DNA of 64,000 nt from Anaspis maculata (Eukaryota; Arthropoda; Insecta; Coleoptera; Scraptiidae), in the NCBI GenBank assembly GCA_949128115.1, contig OX421967.1:22770635-22834634 (forward strand), written 5' to 3'. Position 1 is the stretch's first letter. Each line of letters begins with the position of its first letter. A program made the translations under genes and the position numbers. Below the pieces are notes generated by a model. The model ran no database searches. It was not told the DNA's origin and saw only the letters and a program-made list of their open reading frames with translations. Positions 10,614 to 24,000 of this stretch are shown here, piece after piece.

Positions 10614-10631
10614 ATGGAGAAATCATGAATA

Positions 10632-11240
10632 AAACGGTGACCGTGTCATAAAGTGGACCCGAAGCCGCACATTTTACAGTTACGATTCTACCACCATTCT
10701 CTTCCTTGTGTAATTTTGAGCCGATGTAGATACGGAAGAATGCGATTTACTTACGTTGACTATTCCATATTTCGCACTTGAACATCGCCCACTGACGTTT
10801 CATTCACAACTGTCAACGTTTGATAGCTAGCCGACCGCTACGTGCGACATTGCTCATTGCAGGAAAGAAGGAATAAAACACAGAAAAGGGGAACAAATTC
10901 GCGAAAAATAGGTAGTTGATGAGCAACCAACAATACAGCTCAAGAACAGCGAGAATGGAGTGGCGACGAGTAAGGAAACTGGGCGATGTTTAAGTGCGAA
11001 AATGGAATAGTTAACGTAAGTAAATAGCATTCTTCAATTAAAACGTTGCGTTAAATATACAATTTCACTGTTTTTTACCATCCTGCCCAAAAACCCAAAA
11101 GAAGAATTTTATATACATTCTTCCGTACCTACATCTATAGCTACTCCCTACATCGGCTCAAAATATCATAAGGAAGGGAATGGTGGTGGAATCGTTACTG
11201 TAAAATGTGCGGCTTCAGGTCCCTTTTATGACACTGTCGC
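10632..11240. mobile_element. fold-back element just upstream of the ankyrin ATG
   Basis: The left arm (CCGTGTCATAAAGTGGACC, GCCGCACATTTTACAG) is matched in inverse by the right arm (CTGTAAAATGTGCGGC, TTTTATGACACTGTCG). Arms are about 200 bp and imperfect, with a central spacer. It lies within 20 bp of the start codon, so any promoter or 5' leader must lie in it or be spliced across it. Confidence 0.7.
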
Positions 11241-11441
11241 CAATAAAACGATATAACACAGTATCTATATCTACCTACTAACTACTTGGCTCGATGAAAG
11301 TCAATCAGTGAGGATTCAAGAAGATTCTGATTCTCTGATAGTCGAAAGCCTCGGAAATTTTCTCAACAAGAGTCTTCAGAAGACTCCCAAGATAGGTATA
11401 GGTATCTAGGTAACAGCTGTCATACTAGGTAGGATTGATAA

Positions 11442-11566
11442 GATATATGCCGTTCACGTTTTAAATTGAGTAGAGTGACTTTTTGGAACAAAAATAAAGT
11501 GACAAGCTGGGGGGAGCAAAAAGTCATTCTACTGAAAATTTAAACTGAACGGGATATAGCATATAA
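11442..11566. mobile_element. short MITE, relative of 7252-7474
   Basis: Inverted ends GATATATGCCGTTCACG and CTGAACGGGATATAG, with AGTAGAGTGACTTTTTG inside, matching the longer copy but with most of the core deleted. Confidence 0.55.
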
Positions 11567-11574
11567 CTGATATA

Positions 11575-12593
11575 AACTGGGCTAAAATTGAAGTAGACCA
11601 CTCCAAAATTCTGCCTCGGTTGAATGAGGATATCTGGAGAAAAAATTGCCCAATTTTGGAAATTTTTGTGATGCTCGACAGAGCAGTTTTTTGACTACTA
11701 TACACCATCTTAGATTGCTTGATTGTCGACCTTATATACAACATACAGGATGGCAATGGGAGGAGTGCAAAAATGACCTAACTTCAGCAAGGTGCCATTT
11801 CAAGGAAACAAGACGAGCATTTTTTTCGTCATATTTTCGAAAAGCGTACATCAATATCTCGAAACGATTTTGGACTTTTGATCGTGTTTTGTTTTTCCAA
11901 AGAGTTATTGATTTTTTTTGCGATTTTTGAATTCCTTGGTATAGACTGTGCCGGAGCTGTTGCTTATCCTTGAAATTTGACAGGAACGTACAAAATAGCT
12001 GTATCGAATGTACCAGGAAACAATTTGATCCCACCAGCCCTCAGAAGTGGTGCAGACCTAGACCTCTTGTGGGACAATGGCAAATCAAGCATGCTGTGAC
12101 ATTGCATTACATGTTAGATGGCCCAGAATGGTTCAAAATGCATCAATGGCAAGTATCCGTTGCATTTAGATTGCCATAGTCACCAGTTTTTACCATCATG
12201 GGTGCCTGTTTTACTGCTCAATTCTCACTCCATAAACCACAAAATAAACAATAACTCTGTGAAAAAAGCAAATTGCGATCAGAAATGTAAAACCGTTTCG
12301 AGATATTGATATATGTTTTTCAAAAATGTGACCTACAAGATTCTGCGACTTGTTTTCTTATAACGGGATCTTACCAAAGTCATGTCTCTTTTGCACTTCT
12401 TCCATTGTCACCCTGTATATCCTACATAAGGTCAACAATCCGGTGATTGAAGATGATATCTGGTGGTCAAAAGATTGCTCTATCGAACACCACGAAAATT
12501 TTCTAAATCGGGCAATTTTTTCTCGAGATAACCCCATTTTCACCGAGGCAAAATTTCGTGGTGGCCCACTTCAATTTTGGCCCAGTTTATTTA
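11575..12593. mobile_element. fold-back element
   Basis: Left end AAACTGGGCTAAAATTGAAG; right end CTTCAATTTTGGCCCAGTTT. Arms of about 350 bp share inverted blocks such as GGGCAATTTTTTCTCGAGAT and AAACCGTTTCGAGATATTGA. A truncated relative is at 3270-3370. Frames of 60 to 100 codons in both arms are not genes. Confidence 0.7.
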
Positions 12594-13070
12594 GCTAGAG
12601 GCTTCAAAAAGATTCTGATCCTCTGATAGTTAAGAGACCCGCAAATTTACAATTTACATCGCAAACGCATTACAACGAAGATAGAGGCTTCCAAAGTTGA
12701 GTTTTGAAAATGTTTTTTGTCATACTTAATTAGTTGATTTTTACCAACTCTGGCACAAAAAAAAGTTTATGCATAGGTACCTAGAAGCTGGTAATAATTA
12801 TAAAGTTTTGTTACATTTGTAGAAAAAAATAATTTTTTTTTCTTCCAATTTTTCCATTTTTTGTTTTTTTTTAGCGGAAGGGCTTATTTTTTTATGCTCT
12901 CTACCATTCCCTTTCACCTTTTCAGAAAGGCAATCTACCTTGAACAGCAGAGATAAAAAGACTTAAAAACAATTATAGCTATCTTACACTTCACATTTTT
13001 GACAATATAAAGATAATTCAATAATTTCAGACAATATTTTTCGGGACAGAAAGACTCGAGAGTGTAAGTA
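12594..13070. other. intergenic, no gene seen
   Basis: AT-rich with T and A tracts. No coding frame. Confidence 0.4.
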
Positions 13071-13735
13071 TTTACAGGTGTCTCGAAAGTATCGCATTCC
13101 GAGCCCAAATAAGCGTTATATGGAATCCGCTCAAGAACACGAGAAAAAGATTAGAAAAACAATGATGACGTTTATTTTTGAAGATATAGGAAGATGTAGG
13201 ACTTCGTCCCCCCTCTATTTTTATTGTTCAAGGTGATTCTGAAGAACTGTTTGTGATAGACTAATCAGTAAAAATTATCAACCAGTGGGCCACCCTGATG
13301 ACCACCCTGATACATGAATCAACGAAATTCAGTTTTTTGTTCAATTATGTCTGTAAAATATTCTCTTGGTCTCTAAAATAACTTACAACAAGATATGACT
13401 CATTTCGTTTTGATTGAAAAAAATTTTGTGGCGTATTTTTGAAAGAAAATGAATTTTTGAGATTTATGAATCACCTGTATATTAAATAGAAGTTCGATGC
13501 ACACCTAGTGGTTGATAGCTTTTACTGATTAGTCTATCATAAACCGAGTCATGAACAGTTCCCCAAAATCACTTTGACTGCGCAAATAGAAGAGGGCGAA
13601 GTCCAACCCTTTGATCCAAATATCTTCAAAAATTCAAGGCAATTTTTTTTTCGAATATTGGTTTGTGTTCTTCAATGGATTCCAGATATCGCTCCGAGCT
13701 CGGCATGCGATATTATCAAGACACCCTGTATTCAA
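13071..13735. mobile_element. fold-back element (same family as 30808-31713)
   Basis: Left end CAGGTGTCTCGAAAGTATCG and right end GATATTATCAAGACACCCTG, with inverted arms of about 200 bp. Near 13175 it has AACAATGATGACGTT, which corresponds to the position at which the relative at 30.8 kb carries a 287-bp MITE. Confidence 0.7.
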
Positions 13736-13881
13736 AATAGGAAAAGCTGCAATAATTGAAGCAAAAGAAGTGAACAAAAGTAAAGAATGAGCACCATGCT
13801 AAATAAGGCTGAGAGAGAAAACCACCATTCTAAAAGACTACTTCAGCAGTTTTTGATCCTTTCTAAATTCAAATAAACAGG

Positions 13882-14524
13882 GTGTTTGCAAACTTGGGGT
13901 AGAAAATTGAACCGCAATTACAAAAGTGCTTCAAAAGTATCAGAAAAATGTTGAACAAATTTAGAGCACATTTAATTTTTGAAAATATGGAAGGTCAAAA
14001 GGTGGTCCTTCGGCCCCCTCTATTTTCGTTATTTTAAAAGATTTTAGCAAACTGTTTTCAACAGACCAAAAAGCAATGTTTTTGAACCTTTGAATGTGTT
14101 TTGTAATTTTATTTACTGTACAATAAGATGAATCGCAAATTCTGAAATTCCAGTTTTCTTCAAAAATGCAGGCAGAAAATTACATACGGGAACTATTTGT
14201 TGGTCTACATCAGTTTTATAAACTCTAGAACTTTTCACGAGCCTTTGCAAGCAAAAATAGATTTGAGGATTCATGTCTCAACCATGTAAGTACACTAGAC
14301 AAAATTACAAAACACATTCAAAGGTTCAAAAAATTGGCTTTTTGGTCTGATGAAAACAGTTTTCTAAATTCTTTCATAATAACAAAAAATAGAAAGGGTT
14401 TGAGGACCATTTTTTGACCCTCCATATTTTCAAAAATATAAATAATTTTTTTTTTTCTGGCACTTTTGGAGCATTCCCCACCTGCTGTTCACTGTTCTAC
14501 CCCAAGTTTGCAAACAGCCTGTAT
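13882..14524. mobile_element. fold-back element
   Basis: Ends ACAGGGTGTTTGCAAACTTG and CAAGTTTGCAAACAGCCTGT. Arms of about 230 bp (for example AACCTTTGAATGTGTTTTG against CAAAACACATTCAAAGGTT). Confidence 0.7.
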
Positions 14525-15612
14525 AATAATAATAGTTTAGGTACTTACATCTGTTCAATGTCAGGCATACGGCTGGAAGTCGAATCGACTTTTTCATACG
14601 AACTACACATACACCTGTGAATAAAACATATTCAAATTAAAGGTCAGTAATTATCCTGAGAGTCCAATTAATGGGGTGTGGGTGAGGGTAAATTCCACTC
14701 ATCTTATTGGTTTTTACTGATATCTTATCAATATTTGTATGGAACAATGAAATTATTTTACTTCAAAACGGAGCAAGAACTGCTGGACAAGATTTTCGAC
14801 AAAGAAAAATTGAAAACATTGATTTGAACTTGAACCCCAAAATTGTAGTCGTCCATAACAGTCGTTATTATGTCAGTTAATTAAGGAGAAAATCGCACTT
14901 AGATTTGTTTAGATTTAAATTTGAATTTTTAAAAATAGTTTATTACAACTCACCTGAGTGATAATTTCCAGTGTGGAGCTTGAGAAAATGCAGAAAACAA
15001 ACAGAAATAAAAGAAAACAAAACACTAGACGCGTCAAAACATAGGCGTGTAACTAAACTAGACAAATAGGAGGGGTAGTAGAGGGAACTATGGGGTGAAT
15101 TTCAAGGGCGCCAAGAGGGACGCAAGGGAGGGGTGCTCATAGAACAGAGCATCAGGTAGTAAATTCCTGTTACGGCTCCACGCCGGGAATTATTTTCTGC
15201 GACCATTACTTGCGCGTTTGAAATTTTACTATTTTTGATTGAATTTCAAGAAACCGAGTCACTTTTCAACATTATTACTTCTATATTTATCAACGGTAGT
15301 GTACAGTTTTTTTTTTACACGTTATTCATTACATACAGACTTCGAACTAGAATGCATTAAAATTAATAGGGTTTTTTACTTTTACACATACAGTACACAT
15401 TTAAAAATTGATGCTCAACGTGTACAATAATATTAATTATTATCGGTAGGATTCGCTAAGAAATCACCTTTGCAACGAATAATCACAAATCACAAAAGTA
15501 GCGTAAGTGTTTTATAAGTTGCACTGTATCACAAAAAAAGTGGTGCACCTAATTTTTTCAGTCTAGTTGTCGTAATACTTTTGAGAAGTACGAGGTGGAT
15601 GGATTTAATATA
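14525..15612. other. intergenic, no gene seen
   Basis: AT-rich, with a GC-richer patch near 15060-15200. No coding frame or clear repeat. Confidence 0.4.
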
Positions 15613-15895
15613 CAGGTGACCCAGAATCATTGGCGGAAAAAGTAACCACAGGTTCTTAGATGATGTTAAGATTGGTTGTGTACTTTTCCTATTTTTTTTA
15701 ATTCGAATTATATTTTTTGTCACTTATACTGTAACTCAATGGGCTATTCGCAAAAAACATGAAAAAACTTGAACTTTGAGTCATATCTATATCTGGAGAC
15801 CAATATCAATAGACAAATTGCACAGGAGAGGTCTCACATCAGAGAGGGAGTCTGTGGTTTCTTTTTGCACCATGATTTCTGGGACACCTGTATTT
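15613..15895. mobile_element. short-armed palindromic element
   Basis: Ends ACAGGTGACCCAGAATCATT and ATGATTTCTGGGACACCTGT; arms about 45 bp. No coding capacity. Confidence 0.5.
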
Positions 15896-17634
15896 TTTAA
15901 CTTGAAGATTCTTCAGCATGACATTCAATGAATCACTTCGAATTCAACTGGAATAAGCGCGCATGTTTTTCTACAGGGTATAACAGAAATCAATACTGTT
16001 ACAAACTTTGAAGGTGTATTCCCCCTGAAAATTGCATCCGAAAAATAAATGATACATATCAATGTCTTGAAATGATCAGTTCAAAACTACAGGGTGATGA
16101 AGTTGAATTTTTAAAATCGATTTTCTGGCATAATTTTTAAACTGTTCAACCGTTTTTGTGTGTGTTACCGCTACAGAGTACTCTTTAAATGAAGTCTTTG
16201 TTAAATGATAATGTCATGTTTCGTTAAAAGTGCTCAATAGTGTAGGTAGTAAAAATGTCGCCCCTCCCTCCTTCTTTCTAAGCCACTGAAGCTTTTTCAG
16301 AACTGTTTTCAAGATAATTTTCAAAAAGTCTGACTCAAATATCTCAAATAACTTTATTCAAAATTTCACAAAAATTAATTTTTATTCTAAATCGAAAAAG
16401 TAATCCAAAAACTAGATCAGTTCTGAGAAATCTTCAGTGATGTAGAAAGTAGGGGGGAGAAAAGAGGTGACATTCCTACTACCCACGTAACCTACAACTG
16501 AAATGGTAGTATTTCTGTAGCACCTGTATAAAAATCAGAACACCTGTAGAGTGTAGGTACCAGTAACAATAATAATCTCATCCAACGCCATTTCATTGCA
16601 TTGTATTTCTACAGTAAACAGCAGGTTATTGTTCCCTAAATATCCACTTCCACTCTTGATTGAAAAAAAAAAACAAAATCCATCTACCTGTTCAAATGCC
16701 ATCGAGCATCAAACTTGGGTAACATTTGTGGTGCACCACTTTCTTTGTGAGTCAATGCATTTAGGACATTATTTAAGTAAACAAAAGGGTGGAATCGTTT
16801 CCCCTCAAACCCCCCCATTAAATCTAATCTAACACAAAAAAGTCAGGCCGGAATATTAATTAATATCTTATACAGGTTGTTGTTCTTGTAGTAACAATTG
16901 ACGTTTTATATACCTATTTTTATAGAACTTGTGGTATCTGAAAACCATTTTGACAAGAACCCTGGGAAGGTTCAGAACTACAGACATTTTTTATACACAA
17001 TTCCTAAATTTATATTGTCAACATGATCCCAAATTCTAACAATAATTTCAACGACTGCACTGCTTTCTATCTAGATTATAACACTTACACAGTATAATGC
17101 GAATAATTACTTTTTTTTTAATTATGTGAAGTCAAAATGGTTTTTTATTTTAGTTTAAGAACCGTTATTTCGTTTATTACGTGCTCGCAAATATCTTCAG
17201 AAAAAAGAAAACCGAAAATAAAACTGCATGCTTACGGAATGAGTGGTTTTTATTTAAAGGAAAATAATGAAATAAATAATAAAAAATAAATTATGTAGTA
17301 TGTATAGTGGTAAAAAGACTTAAAATACGACGAACGTCTCGTTTTATTTGCATAAGTCGATCAAGGAAGCTTGTTTCATTATTTTCTTCTTTATATACAA
17401 CACGCCTTTTTCCGAAAAAAAAAAGAACAAAAACTACATCATAACCCACGGGTGCGCCGAAAAATCAAAAACATCACAATACAGGGCCCCACTTAAGAAA
17501 TCCTGGTAACTCTCGATCACGTGTGTGTTTTCCATATATACTCCATTCAAAACAAAATAAAAATAAATGCACTTATTAAGACTATAAAATTAATTTAAGA
17601 CAAGAACGGAACCTTACGCTTAAAAATACTAAGT
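15896..17634. other. intergenic and PITP downstream region
   Basis: About 15970-16530 contains a dispersed repeat related to 28580-28700 (shared AAATGAT.ATG.C..GTT and AAAGTGCTC). The rest is AT-rich and without genes. The 3' UTR of the PITP gene reaches into its upper part. Confidence 0.4.
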
Positions 17635-17640
17635 TTTATT
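17635..17640 (-). terminator. candidate poly(A) signal of the PITP gene
   Basis: AATAAA on the minus strand, about 310 nt after the stop codon. Other AATAAA words lie further down (for example near 17343), so which is used is unknown. Confidence 0.3.
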
Positions 17641-17951
17641 ATTTTAATAATATATCATTTTAAAAAAATTCGGCTAACTAATCGTAATAATTTGTTGTTT
17701 TCCGTTTTTGGATTAAAAACCGTGCGGCGAAAGCGACAGCTCTCTTGAGACGGCGGGTGTGTGAGTGTGTCTTGTGTGTGTACATGTGTGATTGTGTGAC
17801 AAAAATTATATTTTTTTATAGTACAGTTTTTGTTTTTCTTGTAAATCTTCTTTTCCATAAAAATTATAATAATTTCACTATGTTTCTTTCCATCAATAAT
17901 TATTTAGGTATATAAGAAAAGGTTTTGTAGTTCCGGCGGTGTAAAATTTGT

Positions 17952-18090
17952 TTACTCTGCATCTGCCCTCATCCCTCGAACTTCGCCTTTCTGACGGAGT
18001 GCCTCTAGTTCTTCCTTCGTCTTGTCCTCCAGCTTTCGGATGTCCTCCATGGTCAGACCATACCAGCGGTCCATCCAGCAGAACAATTGT
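17952..18090 (-). CDS. vib: PITP exon 7 (last)
   Basis: Acceptor TTTTCAG. It completes R227, then [19 protein letters not shown] and a charged tail ending ADAE, with TAA at 17952-17954. This is the C-terminal helix that covers the lipid cavity. Confidence 0.95.
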
Positions 18091-21000
18091 CTGAAAACAT
18101 CAAGAAAACTCACTGTAGGTATCATCACAGAAAAATACTATATTTTCGAAAATTATGTAAAAATCTGCACTAAATCAAGTAGGTTTTTAGAAAGAAAAAA
18201 AAAGAAATGACTGTCTGACTTTGTTACGTCTATGATTATGGTTTTGTCAAGTAGGCCATGCCATGAGAGTGATTTGGCTCAAGTTGGCCATGACAGTGAT
18301 TTATAATGGAAGGCTGGATTTTCAACTATGATTTCTTGTCATGTAAATCGCAATTATGACGCATTATCAGCTTAATACCGCTGTTAAAGACGCATCTTCA
18401 CCGCTTGTCTATTTATCAACGCTTTTACGGCCCTTCAACATCGCCCTCATGACTACAGCAAAGTCAAGAGGCGCATTAAAAGCGTTAACGAAAAAACAAG
18501 TTGAAAATGTATCTTCGAAAACGCTTTTAAGGTAATAGCCACATATGAATGTTAAGTGTTAATCTGACAGCCTAAGCTGTCAGTTGTCACAGTACCAAAT
18601 TATATTTTTCATTATTTATTGTCAAATAATTATTTCTGAAATAATCGAACAACCCTACCAATTTTCCGTTTGAAATTGAATTTTTGATTTCAAATTGGCT
18701 TTGGAACAAAAGATGCATCACTTGGAGCAACTGAACTGGTCAAATGATTTGAGCATCGTGTCAACAAAGCCAACTTGGAATGCAGATTTTGTTGACTGCG
18801 TGATAAAATACCGACAACAAAACTAAAAAGAGTGAATCACACGACTCACATTGCTCATTCGGTTTCCAAAAAAACTGCTTATCCTTATCATTTTGATAGA
18901 AGCGAATAAATTCTAATCAAGTCATTTTTTATCTAATATTACAACTGCACACTAGATGATTTTCATTCGAGATTTGTACAAATAGGAAGCGCACATGGGA
19001 GTAGGTAACGATAAATTAATCCCCTACAACAACGTGCAAATAACCATCTGATAGGAATTTGAGATAAGCTTCAAAATGAGATAATAATGAAATTATAAAC
19101 TAAACGACGATCCACGTCAAGCGCAGGTTTTATTCTTACCTATGGAAGTTTGTGAAGAGCCTTCGTTCGGTTTTCTGAATGAAACTTTCTATTTTTGTCT
19201 GAAACAGAAGAGAAATAAATCAGGCAGGTGAACAAATACAGTCCAGTTGCCACGACAAGACAAGAAATTACCTAACCGAAGTCTGTCGTGACATGAGACA
19301 TTTGCTTCTTGCTCAAGACTAGTATAGACAGTAGATGCTTTCCTTTCACTCTAAAATCTCCGTACATTTCCTTCAAAAAGCGATTCTATTGGCTGACAGT
19401 TGAGAATGTCTAAGATTTTGAGTAAAACAAAATCACCCAAGATCTATATTGTTTTCAGGGAGTTATTGTATTTTTCTGAATTTCCCGCAAATTTTAGAAA
19501 TCAAAGATTTTGGGGTCCCTTGCTGATTAATGTAATATTTCAAGGAGTTCGATTGATCTTTACGTTGGACTTCTTAAAAGTACTGTAAGGTTCCTCGGTT
19601 CCTCCTGTTACACAATGCCGTTCAAATATGACTGGTTTAAAAAATGCAATGACAGATTTTCAGTCTATTTGGTGGACAGAGTATAGTGGCATTGTTGAAT
19701 CGAATATGGACAACTCGATCTGGCAAAAGTCATTTCATGCGCTTGATAGTACTAAGAGGAAGGCACGTCACTGGGGGTTGACATTGTTGTTTGTTGACAG
19801 TTGAAGGCTGTCTGCTGTCGGTCGAGAGCGGTCTACAGCACTTTTGTCGATTGTCGATTACTACGATTGGTAGGTAGTCAAAATGAGATGGGACCAGCTT
19901 GGATACTTCGAATTTTACTGCCAGGCACTCCTTCTCCGTTCAAACAGGCTGGCTAATCGGTCACACGTTGCACACAACGAGTAGGATGACCATGAGACAA
20001 CCAGGCAACTGACAGCTCAAACCTGTCAAAAGTTGTTTGTTGCATTCGACAGCACTGAGGGCAAGGCTTGCTATTTATTGGAGCAACACCGTTGCTTGTT
20101 GACAGTTGAAGACTGTCTGCGATCTGTCAGAAGCTGTCTATGCGTTGTTGCCTACAAAGAAGCCGGGCAAGACCATGAAAAAAAAAGTGTGGTCCAATAT
20201 TGCAGCTTTATGTCCTCGAGTTAAGGCTGTGTACGCAGGATATCAATATTCCTCTCTCAAAAATTAAGATGAAGAGATATAGACACTTTGATGGAATTCC
20301 CTTGAATGTTTGTCCACCGACAGGGATGTCAGCCCCAACCCCCTCCAGGCAGTATTTTTACGTCAACACTAATGTATAAAAAAGTGACATTCATCTGATT
20401 CCAATTGTCAACAAAGACACTATTAGTACTGTATTTAAACAAAGCTTGATGTTCTGCCAAAAAACTGTGTCCATCTTCATTTGTCCATCAATTAACTATA
20501 CGCATGCGCAGCTGAGATTCTGAATACGTGGAAAATGAAAGCATACCTGAAGTCCGAACCACTTGAACTCCACAGTGACTAGCTTGTAGCACGTCATCAC
20601 AGGTTTGACGCTGTTTTTCCAGTCGGGCCCCACCAACGGACCCCTGCCCGTCTTTTGCGACTTGAACCTGGTGGGATCCTCATCTTCTTTGTAATCTCCA
20701 GGCGTCACTGGATCGTTAGCTATGTCGATCGGCACGATCTCTCGGATTTTGAGCTTGTCATTAGGAAGCTCGTGAACCTACAAGTTGCATAAAATTTCAT
20801 GAAATTTTACAGCGTGTGCGCCAGAGAATGAAAATTGCTTGGAATCGTGCGGTTAAAAAGCGATTATTGAATTTTTTTGGACTGGTTACAACGGTGTTGA
20901 GCTACAATTTCAAGCAATTTGGAACGTCACCCTGTATACGTTTTGGGTACAAACTAAGTCGAGGTGGAAAAGTGTGCATTGGAATACTATGACTGGAACT

Positions 21001-24000
21001 AAGAAAATCTTTGACAGCTGTCTACAAAACAAAACTGGTCATTCGGGAGAAAATTTCGAAAACAAATCTACACACGGTAGATTTGCACGTAAAATTAATC
21101 GAGAAATGCATGTTTACACGAAACTATACATCGCTCGATGCTAATAATAATTTATATGGCTGTTTTGAAAACTGCTAGTCGAGATAAAATCAAAAGCGTA
21201 CATCTCTACGCGGTGCAAATTACAGGAATCATCAGTGTAATAACTATAATAACCTAAGGAAAAATTAAAATGGGAAAAAAGCGAATCTTATCTGAAACAA
21301 AATATTTTTTCAAATCAAACTGTCAGTATCGCACACACGTTCATGAAATGTGCTTTATTACTTTCTACGGTTAAATTACTTTTTGATATTTTTACACAGT
21401 TATGCAATTGAGATCTGGTTCCAGTTTCACGAACAGTGAAACATGCCTGCGAAATCTGACGTAACTGTCATGATAAGTGTGACAGTTGACCTTGACAGCT
21501 GTCACTGGAGAACGAAGGCAGCAAAGCAAATAAAACCGTGAAACATGCAAAGTTACAACAAATGAAAAAAAAAGTGAGAGAGGAGATCGAACACGCAACA
21601 ACTTACGTTGTGCTGATTTCCCGTGTCTGGAACGTGCAGACTCTCGATACATATGACGAAATTCTCCTTCATATAACCGGGGTTCTATTGTATGTTTGTA
21701 TATGCCGTCACCAAAAGCAATGTTTTTTTGTTTGTTGTTGTTGTTTAATGTGAGTGTACATATGTGTATAGGGCAGTTCCACCAGATGAAGTCGACATTA
21801 TGAAAAAAAGAAAAGAAAAACACAAATTAATACTCACATTGATATGGTATCCGTGATCAGGTGAGTGCAATGTCTCAACAACTATTCGAAATTTGTCTTT
21901 CATATAACCGGGGTTCTGAAAAATCCAATCGTCTTCTATCTGTTTTTTGTTTGTTCATTACAATTTTCAATTTCATTAAAATACGAATAAAAATCGCCGT
22001 ACAACCCAAAAGTCTACCAGGGGAAAAATCGCCAGTCTTGGACGACACCTCCTGAGAATCCAAACTTCAAGGTTTCCGGTTTTTCTGCATTTCATCAAGC
22101 AATCGGTGTGTGCCAGTGCCTAATGACGTTTAAATTATTGCCATTATTCTATCCGCGACACATACACAGGGCAATAAAACAAAAAAAAGCAACGCACGCT
22201 TGATAATAAATAGGCTGATGTTTAGTACTACAACTTGTACGTAGAGTATGCTTTGATTTTAATTGTACCTCAATGATGCAACAAAGAATAATATACAATA
22301 GAATTGAAAAAACGTTGAAAAAAAAAGATGAAGAAAAAACAAAAACCTGTTTTTAGTCGAGATCAGATAGATTATTAAGTATAGCGTGATGTCCGTTAAT
22401 TGTAAATAATTATTGACAATTACATGGTTTAATTAAGGGGGAATAAGACAATAAAAACACAACTTAGTGAACAAAGTGAACTGTTTTCTTAATTCGTGCC
22501 AATTCTGCTATATTCGCAGAAGTTTTGCAAATTGTGAATATTTATACAGAGAAAAAAAAAGCCGTGAAAAGAAAAATTATAAATTGTAACGCGCGTGTCA
22601 AGGATGGGAGCAAAACTTGGAATTGAAACTGAACCTGTATAAATTTTTCAATTAGCTACAAAATTTAGTTTTTGAACTCTAGTTGAAAACTGATACAAAA
22701 AAATCGATACAAGACCTCGTAAATGTTAAAATTAATTGAATGCAAGGCTTCGAACAGAAATTTCCATAATTTCTAAATCATCTCGAGTGGATTCGATGAC
22801 GTCATAAACATCCTCATCGACTTTTTTCAGTAGGTGACGTTCATACCAAAATACACCGTTGCCATCAAAGCGAATCATATGAGTTTGAATACCTGTACCC
22901 ATTATGCGTCTGTGTGTGTGTGTGTGTGTGTAACGCCACTATTTAAATTAAACTATTTTTATGGGTAATTTACGACCAGAGCTATAGCAAAGCTGTAGAA
23001 ATAAGCCATCACTTGAATTTAAAATAAATCACGAATTTTTAATCAAGTTGCGCGTGGAAATTTTCATACTTGAGTTACGATTTTCAATTTTTATTCAAAT
23101 GTGATCGTTTAGTTGACAGATGTCATTTTTTAAGCAAATTTTAACTATGGTATTACATAACTACATTTTAGCTTCGATTCGAGTGATCATAACATAAGAG
23201 TTTCGTTTTCATAAACCTAACACATGTAAGAGAAGAAAACGTAAGCCGTCAGTAAGCGCTGTCAACTTGTCATTTGTTAGAGACCCAAAGCCGGCTCGGA
23301 TTGGAGGTAAAAATTTTGGCATAGAAAAACAACTGCCTCCACAGTTCATGTGATATAATAATCGCGTTGCACTTTAAAAGTTTGGATTATATTCTTTTAC
23401 CGCCAGAGTACAAGGTCAGCTGGAACGTCACATGTTAGAAATGAATTAATTGGGAGGTTATATGCCTACTTTGAAATCAATCATGTCAGCATTATCACGA
23501 CAAGTAATAATACCTTTACAAAAAATTGCCCTGTCTTTATTTCCCGAGATTGAAAAATATTTTTAGTTAAAATGTGAAAATTTGGAAAACTCGAACCCTT
23601 GAAGCCAACAGCAGCTACCAACCAGTTGGCCAGTTTTTCAGTTCAGTTCCGTTTTAGAAATTATCCAGTTTTTAACAAGTGAACGGTTACTTTTCAAACA
23701 TCAATTTTGGGACACCTGTAGTTATCAGTTTTCAATTAAATATTCAACTTGACGAGAACAAAAGAGTCTTTGTTTAATCAAGGTATCACCCCTGGGATTT
23801 AATGAACGCATGTCATCTAATTTTAAAGTTTCAGCATCAATGACGTAAACCAAAGCAACTTTGACGAATCATTATCTTAGACAACATTAAAGGTGGACAT
23901 ACAATTCAATATTCAACTTCCACGGCCGGCGGCTGTCCCCTTACGCACGATTAAAATAAACATACGACAGAAAAAACAATTTTCAATTAAAATTTCCATG

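Noticed and set aside
10134..10628. 164-codon plus-strand frame opposite the ankyrin exon
   Set aside because: It is a shadow of GC-rich coding DNA; the minus strand has clear ankyrin repeats.
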